64,000 nt of DNA from Halomonas sp. GT. GTDB taxonomy: Bacteria; Pseudomonadota; Gammaproteobacteria; Pseudomonadales; Halomonadaceae. The translations under genes were made by a program, and so were the position numbers. Positions 42,685 to 51,766 of the stretch are shown one piece after another (the first letter of the stretch is position 1; each line of letters begins with the position of its first letter). The stretch covers positions 62,001-126,000 of the forward strand of contig NZ_CP020562.1 of assembly GCF_002082565.1 (NCBI RefSeq), in the 5' to 3' direction. The notes below the pieces were generated by a model. The model had not been told where the DNA came from, searched no databases, and worked only from the letters and a program-made list of their open reading frames with translations.

Positions 42685-45003
42685 TCAAGCATAGAGATCT
42701 ACTCGACCATCTTGGCTACCGGGGTCGTCCACCTCAGTAGGTGAAGGGGCGCTATCGTTACCTAGCTCACCGCCTCGATTGCCAGCTGCTTTTCTTGGCG
42801 TCTGCTGGGCAAAAGTCTGTTCGTTCGGGTTCTGCTGTTCACCCACAGAGGTTTCGCCTAATGAAATGCCCTGTTCAGCAAGTGCTTCACGCAGTTGAGG
42901 AATGGCTTGCTCAATAGCCTGACGAACAGGTGCGTGTGACGATAAAAAATGTGCCTGTGTGCCCTGTTCGGTCACCTTGAGCGTGATCGATAATGGCCCT
43001 AGCTCAGCAGGGTGAAGCTGCATTTTAACCTGGTGCTCACCGCCACGCTGGGCAAATTGAATTAACTGCTGCCCTAACTGCGAAGGCCAAGCGGGACTGT
43101 TAAGCGGCGTGTTTAAGGCCGCTGTCGCTGGGCTGTTAGGCATTGCTTGGTTTTGTGTTGTCAGCGATGCAGGTAACACCTGCTCACTGCCTTTGCTCGC
43201 GCCACTGGTTGCGCTCGCCGTCTCTACTTCAGCAAGTAAGCCAGCCATCGCGTCAGCATTCACCGTCGGCGTTGGCGCTAGTGCAGTATTGAGCGGAGAT
43301 AGCGCATGCATGCCTGGCTGCATGGTCGTAAACGGCTGAGCGGGAATGGTTTCCAGCGATGCCGTGGGTGTAGAGACGTTCACAGGCGTGGTCGCTGCTT
43401 CTGCTGGCAACGCCTTAACGTTTGATGGGCGTGGGGCGTTGGCAACGCCAGCTACTTGCTGTGTTGTGGCTGTCAGAGCACTGGTTAGCAATGCGCCGAC
43501 TGAAGATTGAGCTAGCTCACTCGTATTATTGGGTAGTGTGGTGGCCGAACTATTGGCAGGCAACGGCGGCATGACTGATGCAGCAGCGTTGGTTGATGTT
43601 TGTGTTGCTGTCCGTGGCGCTTCAGCTGTGACTCTTTCGCCGATTAACGCTACCTGCCCATCTCGCGGAGCAGCGCTAGCGGGAGTGTCTTGCAATGTAG
43701 CAGCGGTGCTATTGGCAGTTACCGGCGGCAATACGGTTGCTGAGCCAGCGCTGGGTGCTGGTGAACGACCTTGCGGCGTTTCACTGGTTGTCCTGGAAAG
43801 CGCTGCCTGTGCCGTTGCTTGCGTTGCCATTGGTTGTGGTGCTGTTGGCTGTGGCGTTGTCCGTGATGTTTCTGCAACAGCTCTTTCGCCTGTTATCGCT
43901 ATCTGCCCAGCTCGCGGAGCAGTGCTAGCCGGGGAGTCTTGCAATGCAGTTGCGGTGCTATTGGCAGTTAACGGCGACATCACGGATGCTGAGCCAGCGC
44001 TGGGTGCCGGTGAACGACCCTGTGGCGTTCCACTGGTTGGTATGGAAAGCGCTGACTGTTCCGTTGTTTGCATTGCCGTTGCTTGTATCGTCGGCTGTGG
44101 TGTTAGGGTCACTCTTTCGCCGGTTAACGCTACCTGCCCATCACGCGGAGCAGCGCTAGCGGGAGTGCCTGGCAGCATAGCGGCTTGGCCGTTAGCAGGT
44201 GAAACGTCGCTATTGGTGGTCACGGTAGTAGCTGCTTGTGCCGTCGGAAGCTGATGTGCGTTCAGTGCTTGAGTGTGATCTTGGCCTTGTGTCTGTGCTA
44301 GTGGAGTAGGCTCTGTGGCTAACGCGCGATCAGACAGCGCCGCAGGCATCGCAAGGGTTGTGCGATCAAGGAAAGAAGTGGCGGCAGTTAACGTGTTGGC
44401 AGGCGCAAGTTGGTCGGGTGACGTCTGGGTCGTCGCCTTGCTTAAGCTCGCTGCGGCTGAGGGCATCGCAGGGTTAGTAGGCTGTGCACTACCCGCAACG
44501 TTGGTTGCGGTCGGCGGCGTAGAATATGACGCGATGAGGGCTAAGCGCGACGCGACTTCTTCGATAGTAATTCGATTGGTTGTCTGGGTTGTCTCAGAGC
44601 CTGCGCTAGCAAGTGGCGAAGAGACTTGTTCTGGTGACCTGGCTTGTTCTTGCGATGCTGATGCTATTTCTAGCGTTTGAGTTGGCGCAACGCTATCGGC
44701 CCCAGAAGAGAATGTATCTGCAGCATGCCCCTGAGCGCTTACTGTGGCCACTATGTTCGACAGTGTTTCCTCATCCAGCTCACTATCAAGTGATGCTAAT
44801 TGTTCAACGATATCGCTCAGTGGAACTGTGGGTGTGTTTTCTGCCGGGGCGTCAGTGAGTGTGCGGGCCTGATAGCTTGCAGCCTGCGTAAACGCCTGGA
44901 GAAACATGCCTTGCGTCGCACGAGGAGAGCTTGGGGCTGCAGAAGAGCTTGCTGACGAGTTAGCTCCCTGGCCCTGCATTGATAGCAATAGCTCAATAGT
45001 CAT
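42685..45003 (-). CDS. fliK: Flagellar hook-length control protein FliK
   Basis: Exported molecular ruler and switch protein of 772 residues, much longer than E. coli FliK (375). The C-terminal Flg_hook domain (about 640-745) contains VKMQLHPAELGPLSITLKVTEQGTQAHF and LREALAEQGISLGETSV, which act on FlhB. The long N-terminal region is rich in Ala, Thr, Ser, Pro and Gln and has an imperfect internal repeat of 77-83 residues (PASAAPRDGQVALTGERV ... TPQGRSPAPSAGSA), seen about two and a half times. It lies between fliJ and fliL. A second, shorter FliK-like gene is at 54484. Confidence 0.93.
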   Translation of the reverse strand: MTIELLLSMQGQGANSSASSSAAPSSPRATQGMFLQAFTQAASYQARTLTDAPAENTPTVPLSDIVEQLASLDSELDEETLSNIVATVSAQGHAADTFSSGADSVAPTQTLEIASASQEQARSPEQVSSPLASAGSETTQTTNRITIEEVASRLALIASYSTPPTATNVAGSAQPTNPAMPSAAASLSKATTQTSPDQLAPANTLTAATSFLDRTTLAMPAALSDRALATEPTPLAQTQGQDHTQALNAHQLPTAQAATTVTTNSDVSPANGQAAMLPGTPASAAPRDGQVALTGERVTLTPQPTIQATAMQTTEQSALSIPTSGTPQGRSPAPSAGSASVMSPLTANSTATALQDSPASTAPRAGQIAITGERAVAETSRTTPQPTAPQPMATQATAQAALSRTTSETPQGRSPAPSAGSATVLPPVTANSTAATLQDTPASAAPRDGQVALIGERVTAEAPRTATQTSTNAAASVMPPLPANSSATTLPNNTSELAQSSVGALLTSALTATTQQVAGVANAPRPSNVKALPAEAATTPVNVSTPTASLETIPAQPFTTMQPGMHALSPLNTALAPTPTVNADAMAGLLAEVETASATSGASKGSEQVLPASLTTQNQAMPNSPATAALNTPLNSPAWPSQLGQQLIQFAQRGGEHQVKMQLHPAELGPLSITLKVTEQGTQAHFLSSHAPVRQAIEQAIPQLREALAEQGISLGETSVGEQQNPNEQTFAQQTPRKAAGNRGGELGNDSAPSPTEVDDPGSQDGRVDLYA
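43670..44180 (-). repeat. Internal repeats within fliK
   Basis: The phrase encoding PAS[AT]APR[DA]GQ[VI]A begins at about 44167, 43937 and 43687, giving spacings of about 231 and 249 bases (77 and 83 codons), all in frame. DNA identity between copies is high, with in-frame length differences in a Gln/Thr/Ala-rich tract. Confidence 0.8.
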
Positions 45004-45026
45004 AAATACAGATCCTCGGCGCGACG

Positions 45027-45479
45027 CTAATGCGCCTTATCATTCGGCTGGCGGGCTAAACGGTTAGTCACAAAGTCATCACTCGATTTTTGCTCATGAC
45101 GTTCTTGGCGGCGATGCTCTTCGGATAAGCGTCGTGATGTCAGCGTATCGTAGGAGGAAAGCTTACGCTGTTCCTGCTGCCAATGCTGTTGACTTTGCTG
45201 CACACGTTTTTGCTGAGCCACAAGCGCTTGCCGTGCCCGGCTGAGGGCGGCATCCAGCGACGCCAGAAATTGCTGATAGTTGTACATGGTGGCAGGGTCG
45301 ATGCCGTCGCGCATCGCCGTCTGTAAACGCTCGGCATACTCCGCCCGATAGCGATTGAGCGATTGAAGCTGCGCTTCTGTTTGTTGCTGCGTTTGTCGTT
45401 CTTCTGCCAATAATTTCCCAGCTTTATCCCGCGCATCACGGGCTAAGCCTGTCAGCATGTCGAGCTGTGAATGACTCAT
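45027..45479 (-). CDS. fliJ: Flagellar export chaperone FliJ
   Basis: Coiled-coil protein of 150 residues that links the ATPase FliI to the export gate FlhA. Nearly the whole sequence is helical and charged (AGKLLAEERQTQQQTEAQLQSLNRYRAEYAERL), as in FliJ. GGGAGG precedes the ATG. It sits between fliI and fliK in the classical order. Confidence 0.92.
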   Translation of the reverse strand: MSHSQLDMLTGLARDARDKAGKLLAEERQTQQQTEAQLQSLNRYRAEYAERLQTAMRDGIDPATMYNYQQFLASLDAALSRARQALVAQQKRVQQSQQHWQQEQRKLSSYDTLTSRRLSEEHRRQERHEQKSSDDFVTNRLARQPNDKAH

Positions 45480-45481
45480 CG

Positions 45482-46870
45482 CTAACCTCCCACTACCGCG
45501 TGCAGTGCTTGGCGTGATGCTTCAAGCGTTGCACACTCATCAATATTTTGCTGAAGAAATCGTTCCAATGACGGAAAGCGGTTCACCGCCTCGTCCAGTC
45601 TTGGGTCGTGCCCTGGGCTATAAGCCCCTACGCTGATCAAGTCACGATTGCGCTGATAGCGTGAAAAAAGCTGTTTAAAGGTGCGGGCTTCGTGAAGCTG
45701 TTCAGGAGAGCTAATGGCGGTCATCGCACGACTGATCGAGGCTTCAATATCAATGGCCGGATAGTGCCCCGCTTCGGCTAGCGTTCTAGAGAGCACGATA
45801 TGGCCATCAAGAATTGCCCTGGCTGAGTCGGCAATAGGATCCTGCTGGTCATCGCCTTCGGTTAGCACCGTATAAAAAGCGGTGATCGAACCGCCGCCGC
45901 GCTCAGCGTTTCCAGCACGCTCGACAAGCCCTGGTAACTTAGCGAACACCGAAGGTGGATAACCCTTGGTGGCGGGTGGCTCGCCAATCGCGAGTGCGAT
46001 TTCACGCTGTGCCATGGCGTAGCGGGTCAGCGAATCCATAATTAGCAGAACGTTTCGCCCCGCATCGCGAAACCCTTCGGCCAGCCGCGTCGCGTAAGCG
46101 GCCCCTTGTAAGCGCTGGAGCGGGGAGGTATCCGCGGGCGCTGCCACGACCACTGCACGCCTGCGGCCCTCAGGCCCCAGGATGTTGTCGATGAAGTCCT
46201 GTACTTCACGACCACGCTCGCCGATAAGTCCCACCACGATAACATCCGCCTGGGTATAGCGAGCCATCATGCCTAGTAGCACGGATTTACCTACCCCTGA
46301 ACCCGCAAAGAGCCCCATACGCTGACCACGGCCAACGCTCAGTAATGCATTGATGGCACGGATGCCAACGTCAATCTGGGCATCAATAGGTGCCCGGGAA
46401 AGCGGGTTAAGCGGCGTCGCGTTAAGGGTTGCACGAGGCGTATCTTCAACGCTTTCACGGTCATCTAGCGGGTTGCCATTACCATCGAGCACTCGCCCCA
46501 GTAGGTCATCGCCAATCGGAAAACGTCGGGCGCTGTGGCCGCTGCCATCACTAAGCGGAGAGACTCTGGCTCCCGGCATAAGGCCAGAAATTTCTTCTAG
46601 CGGCATAAGAAACAGCTTGTCGCCAGAAAAACCAACGACTTCTGCTTCTGCATGCTTGTCGCTATCGTTCAACCGGCCATCTGCACCCGGTAATTCAATG
46701 CGGCAAGCACTCCCCACCGCCACGCGTAACCCAACCACCTCAATGACCATGCCTGTGGCACGTATCACTCGGCCACTGGTGCGGTAGTGAGGTAACTGAC
46801 TAACGCGCTGCGTTGTTCGGTGCAGTGCTTTGCGCCAGCGGTAGAGGTGGGGGCAAGTCGCCTCGCTCAT
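45482..46870 (-). CDS. fliI: Flagellar export ATPase FliI
   Basis: Type III export ATPase of 462 residues related to the F1 beta subunit. Walker [17 protein letters not shown] lies near residue 187, followed by [16 protein letters not shown] and [36 protein letters not shown]. The frame is open to 47050, but that extension overlaps fliH by 140 bases and has no family likeness; the ATG at 46870, with AGG seven bases before it, gives the usual N-terminus and length. Confidence 0.96.
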   Translation of the reverse strand: MSEATCPHLYRWRKALHRTTQRVSQLPHYRTSGRVIRATGMVIEVVGLRVAVGSACRIELPGADGRLNDSDKHAEAEVVGFSGDKLFLMPLEEISGLMPGARVSPLSDGSGHSARRFPIGDDLLGRVLDGNGNPLDDRESVEDTPRATLNATPLNPLSRAPIDAQIDVGIRAINALLSVGRGQRMGLFAGSGVGKSVLLGMMARYTQADVIVVGLIGERGREVQDFIDNILGPEGRRRAVVVAAPADTSPLQRLQGAAYATRLAEGFRDAGRNVLLIMDSLTRYAMAQREIALAIGEPPATKGYPPSVFAKLPGLVERAGNAERGGGSITAFYTVLTEGDDQQDPIADSARAILDGHIVLSRTLAEAGHYPAIDIEASISRAMTAISSPEQLHEARTFKQLFSRYQRNRDLISVGAYSPGHDPRLDEAVNRFPSLERFLQQNIDECATLEASRQALHAVVGG

Positions 46871-46910
46871 TGCATTACCTGTGTCATCAACGTTTGCGTC
46901 AACCCTTGTA

Positions 46911-47684
46911 TTAACTAGAGGATGGGGAATCACTGTTGTGATGGCGTTTGCGTAACTGAGCAACAACTGACTGCCAGCGGCTTTCAAACGTGGCGTCCAG
47001 CTCTCCTTGGGCACTGGTGATCCGGCATCCACCACGTGCAAGCTGATCATCTGGCTGAAGCGACCAACTGGCCGCTTGTAGCTCGCTACCGAGATGTTCT
47101 TTAACTAACGCATGATCTTGCGGGTTAAGCCACAGACGTTGCTGGCCTACAAGCGGTGGCTCGGTGTGGAGTAGTTCACGAACGATCTCAAGAATTTGCT
47201 CAGGGCTCTCTTGCAGCGCGTCTGCGGCTAATTGCTTGCCGGTTGCCAGGGCAAGCTCGGCGAGGTCGTGTGCCACCGTCTCATCAATACGTTCTAGCGC
47301 ATCAGAAAACTGTTTTGCGAGTGACCGTAGGGGCGCCACAGTTTTACGTATGTGTTGCTCTAACTCAGTCTCTGCCTGGGCGCGCCCTTCGTTCAGCCCT
47401 TGTTCAAGACCTTCTTGATGGCCTCGGGCTAAGCCATCCTGATAACCCGCCTCCTCAGCTTCCTGGCGAATGCGTTCATAAAGTGCCTGGCGTTCCTGCT
47501 CTTCACGTTGACGCGCCTGCTCGGCTGCTTTCTTGGCTGCCTCTACTTTGCGTTGTTGGGCGGAAGGCGTTGGTATGCCGCCCGGCTGTGAACCTGTCGT
47601 CTGTTCAGCCAACTCGTCCATTTGCCAGCGCCGCCAACTTCCGTGGCGGTCAAATTCAGGTGTTTTGGCGTTAGACATATTCAT
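46911..47684 (-). CDS. fliH: Flagellar assembly protein FliH
   Basis: Regulator of the FliI ATPase, 257 residues. A Q/E-rich coiled coil (about 45-80) is followed by GxxxG-type repeats ([26 protein letters not shown], about 77-102), a hallmark of FliH, and the C-terminal V-ATPase E-like domain with the tryptophan-containing [12 protein letters not shown]. It overlaps the fliG 3' end by 14 bases, indicating translational coupling. Confidence 0.93.
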   Translation of the reverse strand: MNMSNAKTPEFDRHGSWRRWQMDELAEQTTGSQPGGIPTPSAQQRKVEAAKKAAEQARQREEQERQALYERIRQEAEEAGYQDGLARGHQEGLEQGLNEGRAQAETELEQHIRKTVAPLRSLAKQFSDALERIDETVAHDLAELALATGKQLAADALQESPEQILEIVRELLHTEPPLVGQQRLWLNPQDHALVKEHLGSELQAASWSLQPDDQLARGGCRITSAQGELDATFESRWQSVVAQLRKRHHNSDSPSSS

Positions 47685-48678
47685 CGTCCCCGCCTGCTAA
47701 GACGATCTCACCGGAATCAGCCAATCGGCGCACTACCTGCAAAATAGCTTTCTGTTCGGTTTCTACCTGTGAAACGCGGATAGGGCCTCGGGCTTCCATA
47801 TCCTCGCGAACAAGATCCGCCGCCCGCTGCGACATATTGCGAAGGAACTTGTCGACCAACGCTTCCTGGGCACCCTTGAGGGCCACCACCAAGGAATTGG
47901 TTTCGACTTCCTGTAGCACCATCTGAATCGCACGGTTGTCGAGGTCGAGTAGGTTCTCGAACAGGAACATTTCGTCGATAATTTTTTGCGCCAAGTCCTC
48001 GCTGTGAGAGCGAACGGTTTCGATGGCCACTTCTTCTTGAGACGAGTTCATTAAGTTGAGAATTTCGGCTGCCGTCCTTACGCCACCCATCTTGCTGCGC
48101 TTGAGGTTTTGGCCATCTAGCATGCTGGTCAGAACTTCTGTTAGCTCTTGCAGCGCGGCTGGCTGAACGCCGCTGAACGTTGCGATACGCAATACCACAT
48201 CGTTACGCAGCTTCTCTTCAAACAGCTCAAGAATATCGGCCGCCTGGTGCCGGTCCAGATGAACCAGGATGGTGGCGATAATCTGCGGATGTTCGTCACG
48301 AATCAGCTCAGACACCATGGAGGCTTCCATGAGATTCAGTGCATCAATGCCTGAGTTGCCGCCCGTGGTTTCGAGGATATCCTCGATGAGACTGGTGGCA
48401 CGTTCGCTCCCCAGTGCTTTGGTGAGTACCGAGCGAATATGCTCACTAGAGTTGAGGTTCAACGCCACAAACTCTTCGGTTTCTTTATGGAAGGCTTCCA
48501 GTACCGCTTTCATGTCTTCGTGTGAGACTTGATGCAAGCGGGCCATTTCCATACTGATGTCTTGTACTTCGCTGGCGCTGAGGAACTTGAAAACCTCTGC
48601 CGCGCTATCCTCGTCCAGTGCAAGCAAGAGGATGGCGCTTTTACGCGCGCCGGTCATCTCGGCAATCGGGCTACTCAT
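47671..48678 (-). CDS. fliG: Flagellar motor switch protein FliG
   Basis: Rotor protein of 335 residues on which torque is generated. The N-terminal domain binds FliF, the middle domain carries the EHPQ-type motif ([16 protein letters not shown]), and the C-terminal domain has the charged helix [27 protein letters not shown] with the residues that contact MotA. It overlaps the fliF stop by eight bases. Confidence 0.98.
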   Translation of the reverse strand: MSSPIAEMTGARKSAILLLALDEDSAAEVFKFLSASEVQDISMEMARLHQVSHEDMKAVLEAFHKETEEFVALNLNSSEHIRSVLTKALGSERATSLIEDILETTGGNSGIDALNLMEASMVSELIRDEHPQIIATILVHLDRHQAADILELFEEKLRNDVVLRIATFSGVQPAALQELTEVLTSMLDGQNLKRSKMGGVRTAAEILNLMNSSQEEVAIETVRSHSEDLAQKIIDEMFLFENLLDLDNRAIQMVLQEVETNSLVVALKGAQEALVDKFLRNMSQRAADLVREDMEARGPIRVSQVETEQKAILQVVRRLADSGEIVLAGGDDEYV

Positions 48679-50434
48679 GAGTGTTCATCCAGCTGCGGAT
48701 AATCATTGCGACCATACGGGGGTCTTCCTGAGCCATTTCACGTAGGTCGTTAAGATTGTGTTCGTACAGCGAGGTTTTGCGCCGCCGTTTTGGCTTGCTG
48801 CTGTAGGTATCTTCGTTCTCACCGGACGCAGATACCTCATTCTCCTGCTCATCTTCTTCGCTTTCGCCTCCCACACTGGCGCTAAACGTACTGCCGGGCA
48901 TAGCGGCGGCCATTACGGGTGGCTGGGTATAGCGCTTGATCAGTGGCCGTAGAATCAGCAGATAGAGCAGCAGAATTGCCAGGGCGACAAGCAGATAGCG
49001 ACCCAAGGTTGAGGCAATAGACAACATCTCCGGCTGTTGCCACCAGGCAACGTCAGACTCGCTGTCATCAACACTGGCGAAAGGCGTATTGACGACTTCC
49101 ACTTGATCACCACGCGCTTGCGAAAAGCCCATTGCCTGTTGAACCAGGCGCTCTAGCTGAGCAACTTCTTCTGGGCTGAGGGCAACTTGCTCTGCTTCGC
49201 CTTCCTCATTAATAACCCGACGGAAGTTCACCACAACTGCCGCTGATAGGCGCTCTACTTGGCCAAGGCGATGCTGAATGTGCTCAATACTGCGGTCAAC
49301 TTCATAGTTCACAACGTCTTCTTGACGCAGGTTCTGTAAGGCGTTTTCAGGTACGTCTTCATCCTCTCCATCAGCGTCGGGCTGATTGATAGGCGACGGC
49401 GCTACACCGGGAGGAGTGTTACTTAATGCCCCTGGAATACCTGTTGCCAGAGGATCCTCGCCATCGTACGACAGACTAAGCTGACGGCTGCGAACCGCAG
49501 ACTCATTGGGGGCCTGGTTGGGTGCATAGCGCTCTGAAGTCTGCTCGCGGCGAGAAAAGTCGATCTGTGCCGCTACCTGGGCGCGTACGTTGTCGTTTCC
49601 AAGAATGGGAGACAAAATATTTTCGATACGACGCTGATAGGAGCGTTCAACTTCTGCGATATAGGCAAGCTGAGAGCCATCCAGGTCGTTTCCTTGCGAC
49701 GCTGTAGACGACAGCAGGCGACCATTTTGATCCACAATGGTGACGTCTTCCGGTGCCAGCTCGGGAACACTACTGGATACCATATGGACGATGGCGCTGA
49801 CTTGCCCCTCGCCCAGAACACGCCCAGGCAGCATCGTCAGTACCACCGAAGCCTTGGCGGGCTCGCGATCACGAATAAAGACCGACGGCTTGGCCATCGA
49901 AAGGTGAACGCGAACTTTATCGACGGGGCCCAGCGATTCAATGGAGCGAGACAGCTCTCCTTCAAGGCCACGTTGAAAGTTAACTTGTTCAGCAAACTGG
50001 CTGATACCGAAGGCTTGGTTCTCCATCAGCTCAAAGCCCAAGTTGCCGCCACGGGGGAGTCCTTGCTCAGCAAGTTGTAACCTTAGCGTGTGCACCTGTT
50101 CGCTTGGGATTAACAGCGCTTGGCCGCCCTCGCTAAACTGATAAGGAACGCCGCGGCTGTCCAGCTCCGCAATAATGCGACCACCATCGGCTTCATTCAG
50201 GTTGCTATACAGAACCCGGTATTCAGGACTGCTGGCCCACATGAAAAGCGCGGCAATAATCGCAATAGAAGCTGCAGCAGCGACCAACAGCACAACCAAC
50301 GGGTTGCCACGCAGCTGTTTTAACGTGCGCTGAGCCGTCGTGGGGCTTTTGGTGTCATTGTCTGCCGTTCCGCTGCGGGGTGCATGTTGTGTCGTACTAT
50401 TCTGACGGCCTGCCGTAGCACCAGTTTCGCTCAT
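48671..50434 (-). CDS. fliF: Flagellar MS-ring protein FliF
   Basis: MS-ring subunit of 587 residues, the assembly base of the flagellum. A first membrane helix (about 45-65, [20 protein letters not shown]) and a second (about 445-465) flank the ring-building domains, with conserved [21 protein letters not shown] and [17 protein letters not shown] ([20 protein letters not shown]) sequences. The C-terminal tail binds FliG. The ATG at 50434 has GGAGG five bases upstream; a longer frame to 50479 has no such site. Divergent from fliE. Confidence 0.96.
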   Translation of the reverse strand: MSETGATAGRQNSTTQHAPRSGTADNDTKSPTTAQRTLKQLRGNPLVVLLVAAAASIAIIAALFMWASSPEYRVLYSNLNEADGGRIIAELDSRGVPYQFSEGGQALLIPSEQVHTLRLQLAEQGLPRGGNLGFELMENQAFGISQFAEQVNFQRGLEGELSRSIESLGPVDKVRVHLSMAKPSVFIRDREPAKASVVLTMLPGRVLGEGQVSAIVHMVSSSVPELAPEDVTIVDQNGRLLSSTASQGNDLDGSQLAYIAEVERSYQRRIENILSPILGNDNVRAQVAAQIDFSRREQTSERYAPNQAPNESAVRSRQLSLSYDGEDPLATGIPGALSNTPPGVAPSPINQPDADGEDEDVPENALQNLRQEDVVNYEVDRSIEHIQHRLGQVERLSAAVVVNFRRVINEEGEAEQVALSPEEVAQLERLVQQAMGFSQARGDQVEVVNTPFASVDDSESDVAWWQQPEMLSIASTLGRYLLVALAILLLYLLILRPLIKRYTQPPVMAAAMPGSTFSASVGGESEEDEQENEVSASGENEDTYSSKPKRRRKTSLYEHNLNDLREMAQEDPRMVAMIIRSWMNTHE

Positions 50435-50691
50435 GCGTGCCTCCACGAGGGCAGGCAAAACTGATGACGGCTCAGGCACATCACCAAAGAAGGCATAGGC
50501 TAATATCCGTCAATCGCGGTTATCCGCTAAAAAGATGAAGCGGAATTGTGATGGACGCCATTATCCTGGGGCAGGTCGAGCATAAATGAACGAACAGGTT
50601 GGCTTTTAAGGCGTATTTGTACGTATGAGTGATCTGCTACCAGTGATAGGCTTTTGGTATTACTTCACCTTCCTTCGGATGAGGCGTGCTT
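50435..50691. promoter_or_regulatory. Divergent fliF/fliE promoter region
   Basis: A 257-base gap between early flagellar genes. It holds TAATATCCGT (50501-50510), also found before flgB, and an inverted repeat TCCGCT-N10-AGCGGA (50523-50544). FlhDC control is expected by analogy with enterics; I could not identify a confident FlhDC box. Confidence 0.4.
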
Positions 50692-51018
50692 ATGAGTTCA
50701 CCTGCTATACAATCAGCGCTGCAACAAATGCAAGGTTTATCTACCCAGGCAGCCCAGCCCATTAAGGGTGAACATATTGCCACGGCGGTGGGCCAAGGCA
50801 GTTTTGGTAGTGAGTTGCAGGCGTCTATTCAACGTATCAATCGCTTACAGCAGGCCGCCAATACAAAGGCGATGGCGTTTCAGGCGGGTGAGCCGAATGT
50901 TGAGCTGAATGACGTCATGGTCGACATGCAGAAAGCGAGCGTTGCCTTTCAGATGGGACTTCAAGTGCGCAATCGTCTGGTGACGGCTTATCGCGACGTA
51001 ATGAATATGCAAGTGTAG
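50692..51018 (+). CDS. fliE: Flagellar hook-basal body protein FliE
   Basis: Small rod-MS ring adaptor of 108 residues, first substrate of flagellar export. The C-terminal half has [43 protein letters not shown], the conserved FliE signature. The ATG at 50692 has GAGG seven bases upstream; a GTG two codons earlier is possible. It is a single gene divergent from fliF, as in E. coli. Confidence 0.95.
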   Translation: MSSPAIQSALQQMQGLSTQAAQPIKGEHIATAVGQGSFGSELQASIQRINRLQQAANTKAMAFQAGEPNVELNDVMVDMQKASVAFQMGLQVRNRLVTAYRDVMNMQV

Positions 51019-51152
51019 CTGGCGCTTATTTCTTAGCGTCGCTAAAAAGACTGATGCCCAGCGCTAATGAAAAAGACCGTTAATATGATGGGCTGGTGAT
51101 ATAAGGAAGAGAGATCACTGGCTATAGCGAAGTAACCTCTCCTATCGCTTAA

Positions 51153-51536
51153 TCAGGCTTCTAAAGAAATAATTCGCCCTTGTAACTCTTCCAGCCGCTC
51201 TGCGACGAGCAGTACCTCTTCGGCCGGTATTTGGCGAATAACATCACCGGTTTCGCGGTCGATGACTTTCGTGATGACGCGCCCAGATTGCTCACTCAGT
51301 GCAAATTCCAACCCTCGCGGCCGAAATGTTTCGTTGATCCGCTGTATAGGCTCCGCAAGCGATTCTTTGCTTATGTTGCGCAGCTCGGCTTGATCTCCGC
51401 CAACGCCTGGAATGCTTGGTGTCTGCTTCAGCGATGTTTGTTGATTGGCTGGTTGGAAATTGGTTGATTGATGGTTGTTTGATGAATAGGGAGTTGTTGC
51501 TATCGATATTAGCTCATCAATTAACAAGGGGCCCAT
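51153..51536 (-). CDS. flaG: FlaG family flagellar protein
   Basis: FlaG-like protein of 127 residues. The N-terminal half is low-complexity (Asn, Gln, Ser, Thr) and the C-terminal half holds the FlaG core LEFALSEQSGRVITKVIDRETGDVIRQIPAEEVLLVAERL. FlaG affects filament length in pseudomonads and vibrios. It is usually next to fliC and fliD; here it stands alone on the minus strand under its own sigma-28 promoter. Confidence 0.9.
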   Translation of the reverse strand: MGPLLIDELISIATTPYSSNNHQSTNFQPANQQTSLKQTPSIPGVGGDQAELRNISKESLAEPIQRINETFRPRGLEFALSEQSGRVITKVIDRETGDVIRQIPAEEVLLVAERLEELQGRIISLEA

Positions 51537-51623
51537 AGACGGAATCCTTTAAAAGTAAACCACGCAGCGTGGTGGCAACAAAGTGATAAGGCCGTCGAAT
51601 CGTAGCTATGGGCCTCTTCATTA

Positions 51624-51650
51624 CTATCGGCAGGGGAGCTGCAAACTTTA
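51624..51650 (-). promoter_or_regulatory. Sigma-28 promoter for flaG
   Basis: On the minus strand TAAAGTTT-N11-GCCGATAG, 15 of 16 matches to the FliA consensus with exact spacing, about 88 bases before the flaG start. Confidence 0.92.
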
Positions 51651-51766
51651 TTTTTGCATAGCGCAGGGCTGTGGTCGTTACAACGGCAGCCCAAAAGCTT
51701 CTGATATGCTCTGCCCCCTTTTGGCGGGTGTAACGCAATAACAACATGGTAGCGAGCGAGACGAGA

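Noticed and set aside
43529..44254. Long open frame of 241 codons on the plus strand inside fliK
   Set aside because: It is antisense to the repetitive, Ala/Thr-rich part of fliK and its valine/alanine-rich translation mirrors the fliK codons. No family features or ribosome binding site.
46871..47050. N-terminal extension of FliI by 60 codons
   Set aside because: Overlaps fliH by 140 bases, no homology to FliI N-termini, and a good start exists at 46870.
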